Below, piece by piece: positions 1 to 6,769 of a stretch of 11,006 bases of DNA. Position 1 is the first letter of the stretch. Each line of letters opens with the position of its first letter. Below the pieces are notes generated by a model that saw only the letters and a list, made by a program, of their open reading frames with translations, was not told the DNA's origin and ran no database searches. This DNA is from Actinomycetota bacterium (lineage in GTDB: Bacteria > Actinomycetota > Actinomycetes > Nanopelagicales > Nanopelagicaceae). The translations under genes were made by a program, and so were the position numbers. Location: contig WLQA01000018.1 in assembly GCA_009698515.1 (NCBI GenBank), positions 1 to 11,006 on the forward strand, in the 5' to 3' direction.

Positions 1-324
1 ACACTTGGTGAGCGCATGAAGGGTAAGACTTGTGCCGGTGCACTAATTAAAGGTTTAGATAAAGAAGGAAATCCAAAAGCGGTTTACATATACAACGTGG
101 TTGATAATGCATGGTCGATGAAAGAGTACGGCGATCAAGCAGTGGTTTGGCAGACTGCAATTAATCCAGTTATCGCCATGGAATTAGTTCATAAAGGTAT
201 TTGGCAACCATTAGGTGTTAACGGCCCAGAGTGGTTTGACGCTAAACCATTCTTAGAACTTCTAGAAGAGTATGGCACTTCATGGAGCATCCGCGATGAA
301 GATGCTTCTAAAATTGTGAAATAA
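1..324 (+). CDS. Saccharopine dehydrogenase-like protein, C-terminal part (5' end outside window)
   Basis: The reading frame is open from the first base (T-L-G-E-R before the first Met at base 16) and ends with TAA, so this is the last 107 residues of a longer gene. Segments such as GERMKGKTCAGALIKG, VYIYNVVDN and AVVWQTAINP match, from memory, the C-terminal domain of the saccharopine dehydrogenase / carboxynorspermidine dehydrogenase superfamily; the VVWQTAINP type is the form common in Actinobacteria. Such enzymes are NAD(P)-dependent oxidoreductases acting on amino-acid or polyamine imine adducts. The Rossmann half lies outside the window. The TAA directly abuts the ATG of the following SDR gene, so the two are probably co-transcribed and translationally coupled. 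The true substrate (lysine, polyamine or other) cannot be told from this end. Homospermidine synthase about 3.6 kb away belongs to the same broad superfamily, but a functional link is only a guess. Confidence 0.85.
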   Translation, partial: TLGERMKGKTCAGALIKGLDKEGNPKAVYIYNVVDNAWSMKEYGDQAVVWQTAINPVIAMELVHKGIWQPLGVNGPEWFDAKPFLELLEEYGTSWSIRDEDASKIVK

Positions 325-1092
325 ATGGCAACCGCATTAGTAACTGGTGCAACCGCAGGTATTGGCGCAGCTTATGCGCGGTTACTTGCAAAAAATAAGT
401 TTGATCTAGTTTTAGTAGCAAGAGATAAAAAAAGATTAGCCAATACTGCGAAAAGCCTAAGCAAAGAGTTTGGCGTAAAGGTTGAGATTTTAGTAGCTGA
501 TTTAACGAAAACTTCCCAGTTAGCAAAGGTTGAAAAGCGAGTTTCAAGTAAAAGTAAACCAATTGAAGTTTTGATCAATAATGCTGGTTTTGGTTTAAAT
601 AAAAGCTTCCTAGATAGTGATGTCTCTGGTGAACAAGAATTACTGGATGTACTTGTAACAGCTCCTATGCGCCTGACGCATGCTGTGCTTGCGGTTATGA
701 AATCGCGAAATTCTGGCACAGTTGTAAATGTCAGCAGTGTTGCAAGTTGGATCGCCGGTGGAACTTACAGCGCTGCTAAATCATATTTAACTGTTTTAAC
801 CGAATCACTTCACACAGAATTACGTGGCACCAACATAAAGATCTCAGCGCTCTGTCCAGGATTTACCAGAACTGAATTTCATCAACGCGGCAAAATGAAA
901 ATGAATGGATTGCCTAACTTCATGTGGTTAACTGCAGAAAAAGTAGTTACAAAATCTTGGCAAGATGCGAAAGCTGGAAAAGTGATCTCTGTTCCGGGTT
1001 GGCAATATTTAATACTAAGTAGTATCTCCAGATTTGGTCCTCGCCCGTTAGTTCGCCGAATGGGTATGAAGGTACGCAAGAAACAACGTTAA
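325..1092 (+). CDS. SDR family NAD(P)-dependent oxidoreductase
   Basis: This is a 255-residue classical short-chain dehydrogenase/reductase with a complete Rossmann core. It has the glycine-rich cofactor loop TGATAGIG (residues 7-14), NNAG (85-88), active-site Ser in NVSS (137/138), the catalytic Y-x-x-x-K pair Y148/K152 in YSAAK, and PGFTRT (178-183). The Ser-to-Tyr distance is about 10 residues rather than the usual 13, as in compact COG0300/DltE-like members. The C-terminus is strongly basic (RRMGMKVRKKQR), which might contact membrane or nucleic acid. The ATG follows the preceding TAA with no gap, which points to coupling with the saccharopine-dehydrogenase-like gene. The enzyme is probably cytoplasmic and reduces or oxidises a carbonyl/alcohol; the substrate cannot be predicted. 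No terminator is visible after it. Confidence 0.9.
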   Translation: MATALVTGATAGIGAAYARLLAKNKFDLVLVARDKKRLANTAKSLSKEFGVKVEILVADLTKTSQLAKVEKRVSSKSKPIEVLINNAGFGLNKSFLDSDVSGEQELLDVLVTAPMRLTHAVLAVMKSRNSGTVVNVSSVASWIAGGTYSAAKSYLTVLTESLHTELRGTNIKISALCPGFTRTEFHQRGKMKMNGLPNFMWLTAEKVVTKSWQDAKAGKVISVPGWQYLILSSISRFGPRPLVRRMGMKVRKKQR

Positions 1093-1218
1093 ATCTTTAA
1101 TCTTCACATCAAATTCACCGCCCCGGCGCAACATTTTCACTGGCCCAAACCAACTCTTAAAGTAGAATATCGGCATACCTAAGTTAGATATGTAAATCAA
1201 TAAGCGAAGGAGCTCCAG
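1093..1218 (+). promoter_or_regulatory. Intergenic region with a probable promoter for the secreted protein gene
   Basis: This 126-base gap separates two same-strand genes. A TAGAAT box at 1163-1168 fits the actinobacterial -10 pattern TAnnnT and would put the transcript start near 1175, but no good -35 sits at normal spacing. A second AT-rich box around 1185-1195 is an alternative. A short GC-rich patch near 1120-1132 stands out from the AT-rich surroundings but forms no convincing hairpin. The Shine-Dalgarno for the next gene is AAGGAG at 1207-1212. Confidence 0.35.
1207..1212 (+). promoter_or_regulatory. Ribosome binding site that fixes a TTG start
   Basis: AAGGAG lies six bases upstream of TTG 1219. 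That is ideal spacing, and it makes the TTG (not the ATG at 1240) the likely start. The TTG start also gives the signal peptide its basic N-region (KLNKK). Confidence 0.75.
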
Positions 1219-1989
1219 TTGATTAAGTTAAATAAGAAAATGGCAGCCGCAGTAATGGCTGGCTTTTTAATTGTAGGTTTAGCAACTCCAGTAAATGCAG
1301 CAACTGCTGGTGGTTCATGTACTACAAAAGGTGCAAAAACAACTATTTCAAAAAATACATATGTATGTGAAAAAAATCCATTCTTCAGCACAACAAAATT
1401 AACTTGGGTTTGGGATGGATGTATTGAATTAAATACTGATTACCAAGCAGGTATCAAAGAGGCACAAACTGTTCTGCGCGCATCTGAAACAAATCGTTTT
1501 CAACAAATCGAACCAGTTGGTCAAACTCTAAAAGATTTAATCAAATGGAATGCCCTGATCACTTACGCCAAGGGCAATGTGGTTTATTACGGATCTACTT
1601 ATTACTCAGCGACCAAGACATCTACCAATAAAGCACCAACATCAACAAATATTGGTTCTACTAAGTTTTGGGTGGTTTACCAACCAACTAATGCAAACTC
1701 AAAGGTTGGTCAAATGCCAACTCCGACTGCAGTAATAGCAACTGCAAATAAGCAGATTGCCGCACTAACATCATCTGCTGTTAAAACTTCTGTTGCCGCA
1801 ACAAAGTTAAAGTACACAACTTTAGCTTCTGATCTAACAACTAAGTTGGCAGCTCTTGAAGCCAATAAGGCGCCAATTCAAAGTGTGATCGATACTTTAG
1901 ATCCAGTTTTGATTGAATTAAAGAGCGCAGTTGCTCTGGTATCAATTACTAAGGATCTGGTAAAAGATAAGTGCAATCCTCGTTACTAA
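1219..1989 (+). CDS. Secreted protein with CBM5/12-like segment and alanine-rich helical tail
   Basis: The 256-residue product begins with a clear Sec signal peptide: basic KLNKK, a hydrophobic core at about 9-22, and a cleavage site near VNA-A (27/28). The mature protein starts with a Cys-containing segment (C34, C50, C68) ending in KLTWVWDGC, resembling small Cys-pair modules seen in other secreted actinobacterial proteins. Residues 110-153 follow the pattern W...Y-x-x-G-(N/D)-V-V-x-Y-x-G-(x)-x-Y...P...W. This is how I recognise carbohydrate-binding module 5/12 (chitin-binding type 3) and related folds in phage tail proteins. Residues 172-245 are Ala/Thr/Lys-rich and heptad-like, probably a long helix or coiled coil; C252 is near the end. 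No catalytic domain is visible. A role in binding a surface glycan or chitin-like polymer outside the cell is an inference. Confidence 0.8.
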   Translation: MIKLNKKMAAAVMAGFLIVGLATPVNAATAGGSCTTKGAKTTISKNTYVCEKNPFFSTTKLTWVWDGCIELNTDYQAGIKEAQTVLRASETNRFQQIEPVGQTLKDLIKWNALITYAKGNVVYYGSTYYSATKTSTNKAPTSTNIGSTKFWVVYQPTNANSKVGQMPTPTAVIATANKQIAALTSSAVKTSVAATKLKYTTLASDLTTKLAALEANKAPIQSVIDTLDPVLIELKSAVALVSITKDLVKDKCNPRY

Positions 1990-2001
1990 ATAAATAATTT
2001 C

Positions 2002-2044
2002 AAAGGCTGTAATGATCGCAACTTAAGCGATTGTTACAGCCTTT
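2002..2044. terminator. Bidirectional hairpin terminator between convergent genes
   Basis: AAAGGCTGTAA (2002-2012) is perfectly complementary to TTACAGCCTTT (2034-2044). The inner ATCGC/GCGAT (2015-2019, 2027-2031) continues the stem through two G-U wobbles, giving about 18 pairs around a 7-base loop. T-rich sequence follows on the + strand (TTTGTTGTTG), and on the minus strand an AT-rich stretch with T runs (GAAATTATTTATTT). It lies just after the stop of the secreted-protein gene and contains the last codons and stop of the Rieske gene, so it should end both transcripts. Confidence 0.8.
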
Positions 2045-2448
2045 GTTGTTGCAACAAAATTTATTGATCTTAATCCGGAACTAGCCACTCCAGTTTTTAG
2101 CGCCCCATTTAATGCAAACTCTGAACCGTGACCCGGTGGACTACATACCCAACCACCATTTTTTGGTTTTACATTTACACCAGCATGAGGGCAAGATAAA
2201 TTAATTACCGAAAAACCATTAGCAGCCTTTGATGTGCGAACAACTGCAACCTTGCCATATTTATTTATACTTAATTGAACAACTCCACCAACTTTAGAAA
2301 GAGCGGTATTTAGCTTCAAATCAATTTCTGTCTTGCCATTTGCCAAAGTTTTAATACCAGTTGCTGCAACCGCACCTTCTTTGGTAAATCCAAGTGCAGT
2401 AATTGCCGCTATGCCACAAACAAAACTGCGACGATTAAGTGCTGCCAT
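2023..2448 (-). CDS. Tat-exported small Rieske-type [2Fe-2S] protein
   Basis: The product is 141 residues. The N-terminus carries a twin-arginine motif (NRRSFV, R6-R7) and a hydrophobic stretch to about residue 20, then Ala-rich AVAATG, so a Tat-exported and possibly membrane-anchored protein is expected. The rest is a single Rieske fold: CPH (C86, H88) supplies the first cluster half and CSPPGHGSEF (C102, H107) the second. The second half is odd. The usual motif is C-x2-H (CPxHGS), whereas here it is C-x4-H, and the interval between the halves is 13 rather than the typical 15-17. The disulfide cysteines of high-potential Rieske proteins are absent, suggesting a lower potential if the cluster is assembled. 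The start is ATG with AAAGG five bases upstream. It is monocistronic, divergent from the diguanylate cyclase gene. Its redox partner is unknown. Confidence 0.85.
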   Translation of the reverse strand: MAALNRRSFVCGIAAITALGFTKEGAVAATGIKTLANGKTEIDLKLNTALSKVGGVVQLSINKYGKVAVVRTSKAANGFSVINLSCPHAGVNVKPKNGGWVCSPPGHGSEFALNGALKTGVASSGLRSINFVATTKAVTIA

Positions 2449-2503
2449 TACTACCTTTCCGCATCCTCTATTAGGGGCCGAGAATATCTCTTAACATTGC
2501 ATT
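2449..2503. promoter_or_regulatory. Divergent promoter region (Rieske / diguanylate cyclase)
   Basis: Only 55 bases separate the two divergent starts. On the + strand TAACAT (2492-2497) lies seven bases before the GTG at 2504, the distance expected if the transcript starts at the start codon itself (leaderless). On the minus strand TATTCT (complement of 2483-2488) could be the -10 for the Rieske gene. An imperfect palindrome, GAGA-ATA-TCTC (2480-2490), sits between them and could be a shared operator. No clear -35 boxes are visible. Confidence 0.4.
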
Positions 2504-3883
2504 GTGCGAGGCAACCTGTTTATAAGACCTGTTGCAATCGCGCTATTGCTTATTCATGTACTTCTCAGAATTACCTTCTCGCAACCATCTGTTTTCATAG
2601 ATCTAATCCTCTTTAACGCCATCGGCATATTAGCTGCGCTAATCGCATTAACTGCGCCCATCGTGACTGATCAAAAAGTTTGCCTATCCATCGGCTACGC
2701 CCAATTGATCTGGAGCTTTGGATCTATCTTTTCAACTTGGAACTCATTTTTTGAGATGCAACTTCCAGAGGTTCTATCTGATCTTTGTTACTCACTTTTT
2801 TATCCATTAATTTTCTTCGGCATAGTTAGATCCTTTACACAGCGGGTAAAGATTGGTGCATTGGAATTATTAGACACCGTCATAGTTGCAGTTGGCTTTA
2901 CCAGCGTACTTACTGCATTCTTTTTAAAGCCAGCAATGCTGACCTTTGCCGGATCGGCATTCTCAGTTTTTCTCTCAATTCTTTATCCAGTTGGAGATGT
3001 TGTTATTTTGGCTATGGCACTTGTTTATCTCTTGTTAACCCCCATTAGTAAGAGAACTATTTTGCTATTTACTGGCTTACTATCCTTTTCATTATCGGAT
3101 CTGTTTTTTCTCTGGTTATCGATTAATTCAAGGTATCAATTTGGATCTATTACCGATGATGGGTGGCTACTTGGATTATTACTAATTTCCTTATCACTTT
3201 CATACTCTGGTGGAGATAGTAAATTCTCTGAAAAAATCTCTTCCTACGCTGCAACAATCTCATTAATCGCAAGTGCAACTTTGCTTGGAGTTGCAGCTTT
3301 TAAGCCAGGATATTTTCCAACCTTTATTTTAATTCCCGGATTTATCACAATTGCATTGGCTTTTATCAGAATGAGTTTTGCCTTGCAGGAAGCAAACTCT
3401 GCTGGCACAGAAAGAGCGCTTGCAAGAACTGATGAATTAACTGGCTTAGCAAACCGTCGCAACTTTCTTTTAAAGTTAAATGAATTCAAATCTGGCTTTG
3501 TCTTTTTACTTGATCTAGATGGTTTTAAAAATGTAAATGACTCACTTGGCCATGACGCCGGAGACCAATTACTAAAACAGGTGGCTACGAGATTTACTAG
3601 AGCCCTGCCAGTTTCAACGGAGTTGGCAAGGCTAGGGGGTGATGAGTTTGGCGTGATTGCCCAAGTGAATAAAACAGAGGCGATGGAGCTGGCCCAAGCA
3701 TTACGTGCCACCTTGAGTTATCCAATCTCCTTGTCTGCCGAACAAATAAAGATTGATGTAAGTATTGGCGTCGCCGAATTTACCGGTGAGTTAACTTCAT
3801 CTGAACTCTTACACCGCGCTGATTTGATGATGTACGAGGCGAAGCGAAATAAAAGCGGGGTGGATATTTGGCAGGAAAAGTAG
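2504..3883 (+). CDS. Multi-pass membrane diguanylate cyclase (GGDEF)
   Basis: The 459-residue product has an N-terminal membrane domain of about eight to nine hydrophobic segments (roughly residues 8-25, 31-52, 61-78, 92-110, 122-142, 152-178, 184-207, 221-233, 251-290). A GGDEF domain covers about 305-456. Catalytic features are intact: DELTGLANRR (310-319), DLDGFKNVND (337-346), and GGDEF at 378-382. It should therefore make cyclic di-GMP from two GTP at the inner membrane face. The RxxD product-inhibition site expected just before GGDEF is absent (V-S-T-E at 370-373). No EAL, PAS or HAMP domain is seen; the membrane region is probably a MASE-like sensor. The start is GTG with no Shine-Dalgarno and a -10-like box seven bases upstream, suggesting leaderless translation. 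The next gene lies 49 bases downstream on the same strand. Confidence 0.9.
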   Translation: MRGNLFIRPVAIALLLIHVLLRITFSQPSVFIDLILFNAIGILAALIALTAPIVTDQKVCLSIGYAQLIWSFGSIFSTWNSFFEMQLPEVLSDLCYSLFYPLIFFGIVRSFTQRVKIGALELLDTVIVAVGFTSVLTAFFLKPAMLTFAGSAFSVFLSILYPVGDVVILAMALVYLLLTPISKRTILLFTGLLSFSLSDLFFLWLSINSRYQFGSITDDGWLLGLLLISLSLSYSGGDSKFSEKISSYAATISLIASATLLGVAAFKPGYFPTFILIPGFITIALAFIRMSFALQEANSAGTERALARTDELTGLANRRNFLLKLNEFKSGFVFLLDLDGFKNVNDSLGHDAGDQLLKQVATRFTRALPVSTELARLGGDEFGVIAQVNKTEAMELAQALRATLSYPISLSAEQIKIDVSIGVAEFTGELTSSELLHRADLMMYEAKRNKSGVDIWQEK

Positions 3884-3921
3884 GTTAATCTTTCCCGTCT
3901 GCAAATAGCAGCGAAGAAAAT

Positions 3922-3926
3922 GGAGG
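3922..3926 (+). promoter_or_regulatory. Ribosome binding site that fixes a TTG start
   Basis: GGAGG sits six bases before TTG 3933. No ATG lies in frame nearby upstream, and the glycine-rich NAD site begins only about 12 residues in, so the TTG start is well supported. Confidence 0.8.
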
Positions 3927-3932
3927 TCCTAA

Positions 3933-5366
3933 TTGGCAGCACGTTTCCAGAATCGAGTTCTGATTTTAGGTGCAGGTTCAGTTTCACAATGTGTACTACC
4001 ACTTTTAATAGAGCATCTAGTAGATGCTAAACAGATCACGATTGCGGATATGCGTGATAACCGCCATCGCGTTTCAGAGGCAATAGCCGCTGGCGCAACT
4101 TATGTACAGGATCAATTGACCCGCGAAAATATGGATCAATTTTTATCCAAATACTTATCTGCCGGAGATTTCTTATTAGATCTAGCCTGGAATATTGATG
4201 TTAATGAAATTATGGGCTGGGCGCATGATCACGGTGTTATTTACTTAAATACTTCACTTGAAGAATGGGATCCGTATTCAGCAGGAGCTGATCGTCATCC
4301 AACAGAGCGCACACTTTATTGGCGCCACATGAAATTACGTAAGTTAACTGATACTTGGAACGGCCAAGGACCAACTGCAATTGTCGAACATGGTGCAAAT
4401 CCTGGTTTAGTTTCACACTTAACTAAAAAAGCATTAGTAGATATTGCTACTCGCGCGGTTAAAGTGGGCAAAGCCGGTGCTGGTGTTGCTGAGGCATTAG
4501 AGATTGAAAACTTTCCAGTTCTTGCGCAAAAGCTTGGTGTAAAGGTTATTCACATTGCCGAGCGCGATACGCAAGTTTCTGACAAACCAAAGTTGTTTAA
4601 TGAGTTTGTTAATACTTGGTCGGTTGAAGGATTTTATGAAGAAGGAATTGCACCAGCTGAACTTGGTTGGGGCACTCATGAAAAAACACTTCCCGCAAAA
4701 GCTTATGAACACCAAACCGGACCAAAGAACCAAATTTGTATTGCCCAACCAGGGGCAACAACTTGGGTTCGCTCTTGGGTGCCTAACATGGAGACAACTG
4801 GCATGTTGGTTCGCCATGGTGAGGCTTTCACAATTAGCGATCACTTAACTGTTTGGGATGGCGACAAAGCTATCTACCGGCCAACTGTTCATTACGCATA
4901 CTGTCCAACTGATGCAGCAATTGCATCAATGCGTGAATTAGAAATGAATCAATGGCACATCACATCAAATCAAAGAATTATGAATGAAGAGATTATTGAT
5001 GGTGATGATCGCTTAGGAGTTTTATTGATGGGTCATCCATATAAATCTTGGTGGACTGGTTCATTATTAAATATTCATGAATCACGTAAATTAATTCCTA
5101 AACAATCTGCAACAACTGTTCAGGTTTCAAGTGCAGTTTATGCAGCGGTTGCTTGGGCAATGGCTAATCCAAATCGCGGTTACATGGTTCCAGATGACAT
5201 GCCATGGCGCGAAGTTTTGGCTTACTCTGAAAAGTACTGGGGTGGTTATCACTCAGAGGCTGCAAATTGGGATCCACTAATGCATCGCAATGATTTATTT
5301 AAGGGATGGAATGGTCGTAATTACGATGAATCAGATCCTTGGCAGTTTAGTAATTTCTTAGCTTAA
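3933..5366 (+). CDS. hss: Homospermidine synthase
   Basis: The 477-residue product matches the full length of bacterial homospermidine synthase (EC 2.5.1.44/45). This NAD-dependent enzyme joins putrescine with a second putrescine (or the aminobutyl group of spermidine) to make homospermidine. Visible features are the Rossmann dinucleotide loop ILGAGSVSQC (11-20), NTSLEEWDPY (106-115), ERTLYWRHM (125-133), EHGANPGLVSH (152-162), IAERDTQ (208-214), NTWSVEGFYEEG (227-238) and WWTGSLLNIHESR (373-385). E210, W229 and E237 fall where I recall active-site residues of the Blastochloris viridis enzyme, but this needs an alignment. The enzyme is cytoplasmic. It belongs to the same broad superfamily as the saccharopine dehydrogenase-like gene at the window start. 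The gene starts at TTG with a strong GGAGG, 49 bases after the diguanylate cyclase, with possible read-through from it. It points to homospermidine as a polyamine of this organism. Confidence 0.93.
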   Translation: MAARFQNRVLILGAGSVSQCVLPLLIEHLVDAKQITIADMRDNRHRVSEAIAAGATYVQDQLTRENMDQFLSKYLSAGDFLLDLAWNIDVNEIMGWAHDHGVIYLNTSLEEWDPYSAGADRHPTERTLYWRHMKLRKLTDTWNGQGPTAIVEHGANPGLVSHLTKKALVDIATRAVKVGKAGAGVAEALEIENFPVLAQKLGVKVIHIAERDTQVSDKPKLFNEFVNTWSVEGFYEEGIAPAELGWGTHEKTLPAKAYEHQTGPKNQICIAQPGATTWVRSWVPNMETTGMLVRHGEAFTISDHLTVWDGDKAIYRPTVHYAYCPTDAAIASMRELEMNQWHITSNQRIMNEEIIDGDDRLGVLLMGHPYKSWWTGSLLNIHESRKLIPKQSATTVQVSSAVYAAVAWAMANPNRGYMVPDDMPWREVLAYSEKYWGGYHSEAANWDPLMHRNDLFKGWNGRNYDESDPWQFSNFLA

Positions 5367-5376
5367 GTAAATTACT
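5349..5376. terminator. Possible AT-rich hairpin between convergent genes
   Basis: AGTAATTT (5349-5356) and AAATTACT (5369-5376) form a perfect 8-bp inverted repeat around a 12-base loop, spanning the facing stop codons of homospermidine synthase and photolyase, which are only five bases apart. It is nearly all A-T pairs without a strong T run, so termination would be weak; it may be partly chance. Confidence 0.4.
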
Positions 5377-6736
5377 TTGTAGGTGGCAATGGCTTGCTCG
5401 CTTTGATTTCATCAAGGCGGGCAAGTGATTCAACTCTTTCAAGTGCATGATCAACAATTCGTTTTGGATAATTATTTTTATAACCATCTGGGTGCTCCCA
5501 TGGTTCTTGCACCGCTACTCCAGAAATATGTGAAAGCTCTGGCACATAGCGTCTTACATAATCACCGTTTTCATCAAAACGTTTTCCTTGTTCAATTGGA
5601 TTAAATACTCGGTAATACGGCGAAGCATCGGTGCCACTTCCAGCAGTCCATTGCCAGCCATGTGCATTAGATGCCACGTCATAATCAATTAAATGTTCTC
5701 TAAAAAATCTCTCTCCAAGTTGCCATTCCAAGTGCAAATCTTTAACTAAGAAGGATGCAACCACCATGCGGGTGCGATTGTGCATCCAACCCTCTTTTAA
5801 TAATTGCCGCATTGCCGCATCTACAAATGGATAACCAGTTTTACCTTCACACCATGCTTTAAATTGATCTGCGGGCTTGTCATAACGCATCTTGGCAAAT
5901 TGTGGTGCGTAGTAATCGGTTTCAGTATGTTGATTATGAAATAACACATCCGCATAAAACTCGCGCCAGGCAATCTCTTTGCGATAAACATCATGTGCTT
6001 TGCTATCACCAAGTGGTGCCAGCAATGTGCGAGGGTGAATTTCACCAAACTTTAAATGCGCACTCATCTTGCTGGTGCCATCTATGCCAGCTAAATTTCT
6101 AGCCTCATCGTAATTAGCTAATCCATTTTTTTGAAAGTGCTTAAATCTTTCTAGTGCTGCAGCTTCACCTGCGGAAGTAATTCTTACGCCTTCTGGTAAT
6201 TTCCAATCCGGAAAATTTCTATTTGCTGAATCTGCATCAACTACTGGAATTGCCTTTGGTGTTGGTGCTGGTGCTCGCCAGCCATGTACACACCAAGCAC
6301 GATAAAAAGGTGTGTAAACCTTGTATGGAGTGTCATCACTTGGCTTTCGCACTCGGCCAGGTGCAACTGCATATGGTGATCCGGTTCTGGTTAATTCAAT
6401 TCCAGCAGCTTCAACCTTTGCATCTCTGGCCAAACCATATGGTTCATACTCTGCGCTGATATGTACAGAGTTCGCATTATATTTTTTCTTTAATTCATGC
6501 AGAACTTCAATTTGATCACCGGCAATTACTTGTAATTTGTTTCCTAAAGAGTTATCTAATTCGCGTAAGGATTGACCAAGATATGCCAGCCGTTTACTGC
6601 CCCCACTTTTAATTAATTTTGGATCTAAAATGAAAACCGGAACAATCTCATCACCCTGTTCTATTGCTGCATTAAGCGCTGGATGATCGCCAATCCGCAG
6701 ATCGCGTCTAAACCAAAGTACGGATCTGCTTGTCAT
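5372..6736 (-). CDS. phrB: Deoxyribodipyrimidine photolyase, class I (cryptochrome/photolyase family)
   Basis: The 454-residue enzyme uses blue/near-UV light to split UV-induced cyclobutane pyrimidine dimers (EC 4.1.99.3). The N-terminal alpha/beta antenna domain starts with VLWFRRDLRIGDHPAL (6-21). The C-terminal FAD domain shows SAHLKFGEIHPR (225-236), WREFYADVL (257-265), GYPFVDAAMRQL (301-312), GWMHNRTRM (316-324), and GWQWTAGSGTDASPYYRVFN (360-379), all family signatures. Recalling the E. coli protein, W338 and W361 match the two inner electron-transfer tryptophans, while the outer one appears as Y285. Length and motifs argue for a functional CPD photolyase rather than a cryptochrome, though lesion type is inferred. 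It follows citrate synthase on the minus strand by 26 bases, has no evident Shine-Dalgarno, and is probably read on the citrate synthase transcript. DNA photorepair fits a sunlit surface-water organism. Confidence 0.95.
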   Translation of the reverse strand: MTSRSVLWFRRDLRIGDHPALNAAIEQGDEIVPVFILDPKLIKSGGSKRLAYLGQSLRELDNSLGNKLQVIAGDQIEVLHELKKKYNANSVHISAEYEPYGLARDAKVEAAGIELTRTGSPYAVAPGRVRKPSDDTPYKVYTPFYRAWCVHGWRAPAPTPKAIPVVDADSANRNFPDWKLPEGVRITSAGEAAALERFKHFQKNGLANYDEARNLAGIDGTSKMSAHLKFGEIHPRTLLAPLGDSKAHDVYRKEIAWREFYADVLFHNQHTETDYYAPQFAKMRYDKPADQFKAWCEGKTGYPFVDAAMRQLLKEGWMHNRTRMVVASFLVKDLHLEWQLGERFFREHLIDYDVASNAHGWQWTAGSGTDASPYYRVFNPIEQGKRFDENGDYVRRYVPELSHISGVAVQEPWEHPDGYKNNYPKRIVDHALERVESLARLDEIKASKPLPPTK

Positions 6737-6749
6737 AATTTTCTAGCAG

Positions 6750-6769
6750 TAATTAATCTAGATTAATTA
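6750..6769. repeat. Perfect 20-bp AT-rich palindrome at the citrate synthase / photolyase junction
   Basis: The half-site TAATTAATCT is followed immediately by its exact complement AGATTAATTA. It covers the last codons and stop of citrate synthase and most of the 26-base gap before the photolyase start. It has no spacer, so it looks more like a dimeric protein site than an RNA hairpin, although as RNA it could fold with a small loop and attenuate photolyase expression. Confidence 0.7.

Noticed and set aside
372..719. 115-codon minus-strand frame inside the SDR gene
   Set aside because: It is antisense to a complete SDR gene with all catalytic motifs, and its composition is that expected of a shadow frame.
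1120..1132. GC-rich patch considered as a terminator after the SDR gene
   Set aside because: CGCC/GGCG could pair only around a 2-base loop and no T run follows, so no workable hairpin forms.
3244..3711. 155-codon open frame on the minus strand inside the diguanylate cyclase gene
   Set aside because: It lies wholly antisense to the conserved GGDEF coding region, has no family resemblance and no ribosome site; it is a shadow of the codon pattern.
4497..4848. Open frames of about 100-115 codons on both strands inside homospermidine synthase
   Set aside because: They overlap intact, recognisable active-site coding sequence in another frame and show no protein family pattern.
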